Source: a bacterium (GTDB taxonomy: Bacteria; Desulfobacterota; DSWW01). From it: a DNA stretch of 6,613 nt. The stretch's first letter is position 1. Each line of letters starts with the position of its first letter. The DNA lies in the NCBI GenBank assembly GCA_030609865.1, contig JAUWSZ010000148.1:1-6613 (forward strand). Direction: 5' to 3'. The notes below the pieces were generated by a model. That model made no database searches and had not been told where the DNA came from. It saw nothing but the letters and a program-made list of their open reading frames with translations. Both the position numbers and the translations under genes were made by a program. Below are positions 6,086-6,613 of this stretch, piece after piece.

Positions 6086-6393
6086 TTCAGGACAAACGAT
6101 AGTGAATCTGAAACACACCTGTCTATTTCTGAGAACTCTGATAGCTTTATCTTCCCGATGGCTTCCAGTACTTTTTTCTCGGCACCCAAGAAATTCACCG
6201 ATTTCTTTGTCCCATAGGCGATTCTGATCTCCCTCACTAATACCTCTAGGAACGTCGTCATCAACCGCTCTGCGCCCTTTCGTTCTTCTCCTTTCAGAGT
6301 GGTAGTGCGTGCAAGGAGTTCAGAGGCAATTATGAGCTCTGATTTTATCCTCTCGGAGTACATAATAACTAGGATCGATCTTCTTGTGTCCAC
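6082..6393 (-). CDS. Small hypothetical protein
   Basis: An open frame of 103 residues from GTG6393, or 93 residues from ATG6363 (MYSERIKSELIIASELLA onward). I do not recognise it. The product looks mostly alpha-helical, rich in Glu, Lys, Arg, Leu and Ile, with no signal peptide or membrane segment and one cysteine. No long competing frame occupies this stretch, and the sequence reads like protein rather than a shadow. Neither start has a good ribosome site: AAAGG lies 12 bases before GTG6393, and nothing clear precedes ATG6363. The DNA is AT-richer than all genes to its left, which hints at a different origin. It converges on the flavoprotein gene with a 4-base stop overlap. It may be a real orphan gene or a chance open frame in AT-rich DNA. 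Confidence 0.5.
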   Translation of the reverse strand: MDTRRSILVIMYSERIKSELIIASELLARTTTLKGEERKGAERLMTTFLEVLVREIRIAYGTKKSVNFLGAEKKVLEAIGKIKLSEFSEIDRCVSDSLSFVLN

Positions 6394-6613
6394 CTGGTTA
6401 CGAAACCTTTACAAGAGTTGTAGCGAGTGTTTTCGTCAAGTGAGCGTTTGGCCCTTTATGGCCGCAGACTGACCCTTTCGAGTTGACATATACAATCTCA
6501 TCAACAACTCATGGACTACTTCGTTTGAGCATCCTTGTTCATTTTTCAGCCCACTGGGGCACCTACTAGATGTTGTGTTCAACCAGGTTTATGAGCCTAG
6601 TATTTCACCCCAC
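6394..6613. other. AT-rich stretch without convincing genes
   Basis: No open frame of useful length on either strand; the longest I read is about 50 codons on the minus strand, without a clear start. It holds a 9-bp imperfect direct repeat, TGGCCCTTT (6449-6457) and TGACCCTTT (6470-6478), 21 bases apart around GGCCGCAGAC, which is loosely reminiscent of IS21-type element ends, and a lone TTGACA (6483-6488) without a matching -10. It could be the edge of a mobile or decayed region; nothing is certain. Confidence 0.4.

Noticed and set aside
5204..6118. Long open frame on the minus strand (304 residues) opposite the flavoprotein
   Set aside because: It lies almost wholly antisense to a gene with clear family motifs, and its product (His/Asp/Gly-rich, without recognisable motifs) is what GC-rich shadow frames give.
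1..6613. CRISPR array, tRNA, rRNA or riboswitch
   Set aside because: No regularly spaced repeats, no tRNA cloverleaf-like stretch and no rRNA-like sequence were seen on either strand.

Overview
The window reads as chromosome of an anaerobic, Gram-negative bacterium, most likely a Desulfobacterota (former Deltaproteobacteria) member such as a sulfate reducer or syntroph. This is inferred from an LPS heptosyltransferase (outer membrane), a cysteine-rich multi-cluster Fe-S protein paired with a flavin oxidoreductase, and a MerR-TetR fusion regulator of a kind I associate with that group. No 16S or other marker is present, so the assignment is tentative. Genes from 1 to about 6085 are GC-rich by eye; the last ~520 bases are clearly AT-richer.

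Layout. (1) 1-510: 3' part of a metallo-beta-lactamase-fold hydrolase gene, cut by the window edge. (2) 511-773: a regulatory gap with a near-perfect 28-bp palindrome just after the hydrolase stop, a tandem 9-bp repeat, a sigma70-like promoter and a second palindrome sharing the core of the first. (3) 774-2009: a regulator with a MerR-type DNA-binding domain, a TetR-type DNA-binding domain, a TetR ligand domain and an extra ~100-residue beta-rich C-terminal domain. (4) 2051-3208, minus strand: a glycosyltransferase family 9 heptosyltransferase (waaF-like), convergent with the regulator, with its own promoter and strong ribosome binding site. (5) 3209-3425: a divergent promoter region; the rightward promoter carries a perfect 14-bp palindrome at the expected transcription start. 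(6) 3426-3839: a MarR regulator. (7) 3930-5081: a protein with a winged-helix-like N-terminus, two unusual cysteine clusters and two ferredoxin [4Fe-4S] motifs. (8) 5117-6085: a nitronate monooxygenase/FabK-like flavin oxidoreductase. (9) 6082-6393, minus strand: a small unrecognised protein whose stop codon overlaps the oxidoreductase stop. (10) 6394-6613: AT-rich DNA without a convincing gene.

How the parts work together. marR, the Fe-S gene and the flavin oxidoreductase gene lie in one direction with short gaps and look like one self-regulated unit. I infer that the Fe-S protein passes electrons to or from the flavoprotein in an anaerobic redox reaction of unknown substrate, with MarR sensing a related small molecule. 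The MerR-TetR protein probably represses its own promoter through the two similar palindromes. waaF looks like an unrelated, independently transcribed LPS core gene. The best candidates for something little described are the marR/Fe-S/flavoprotein unit and the dual DNA-binding-domain regulator with its paired operators.
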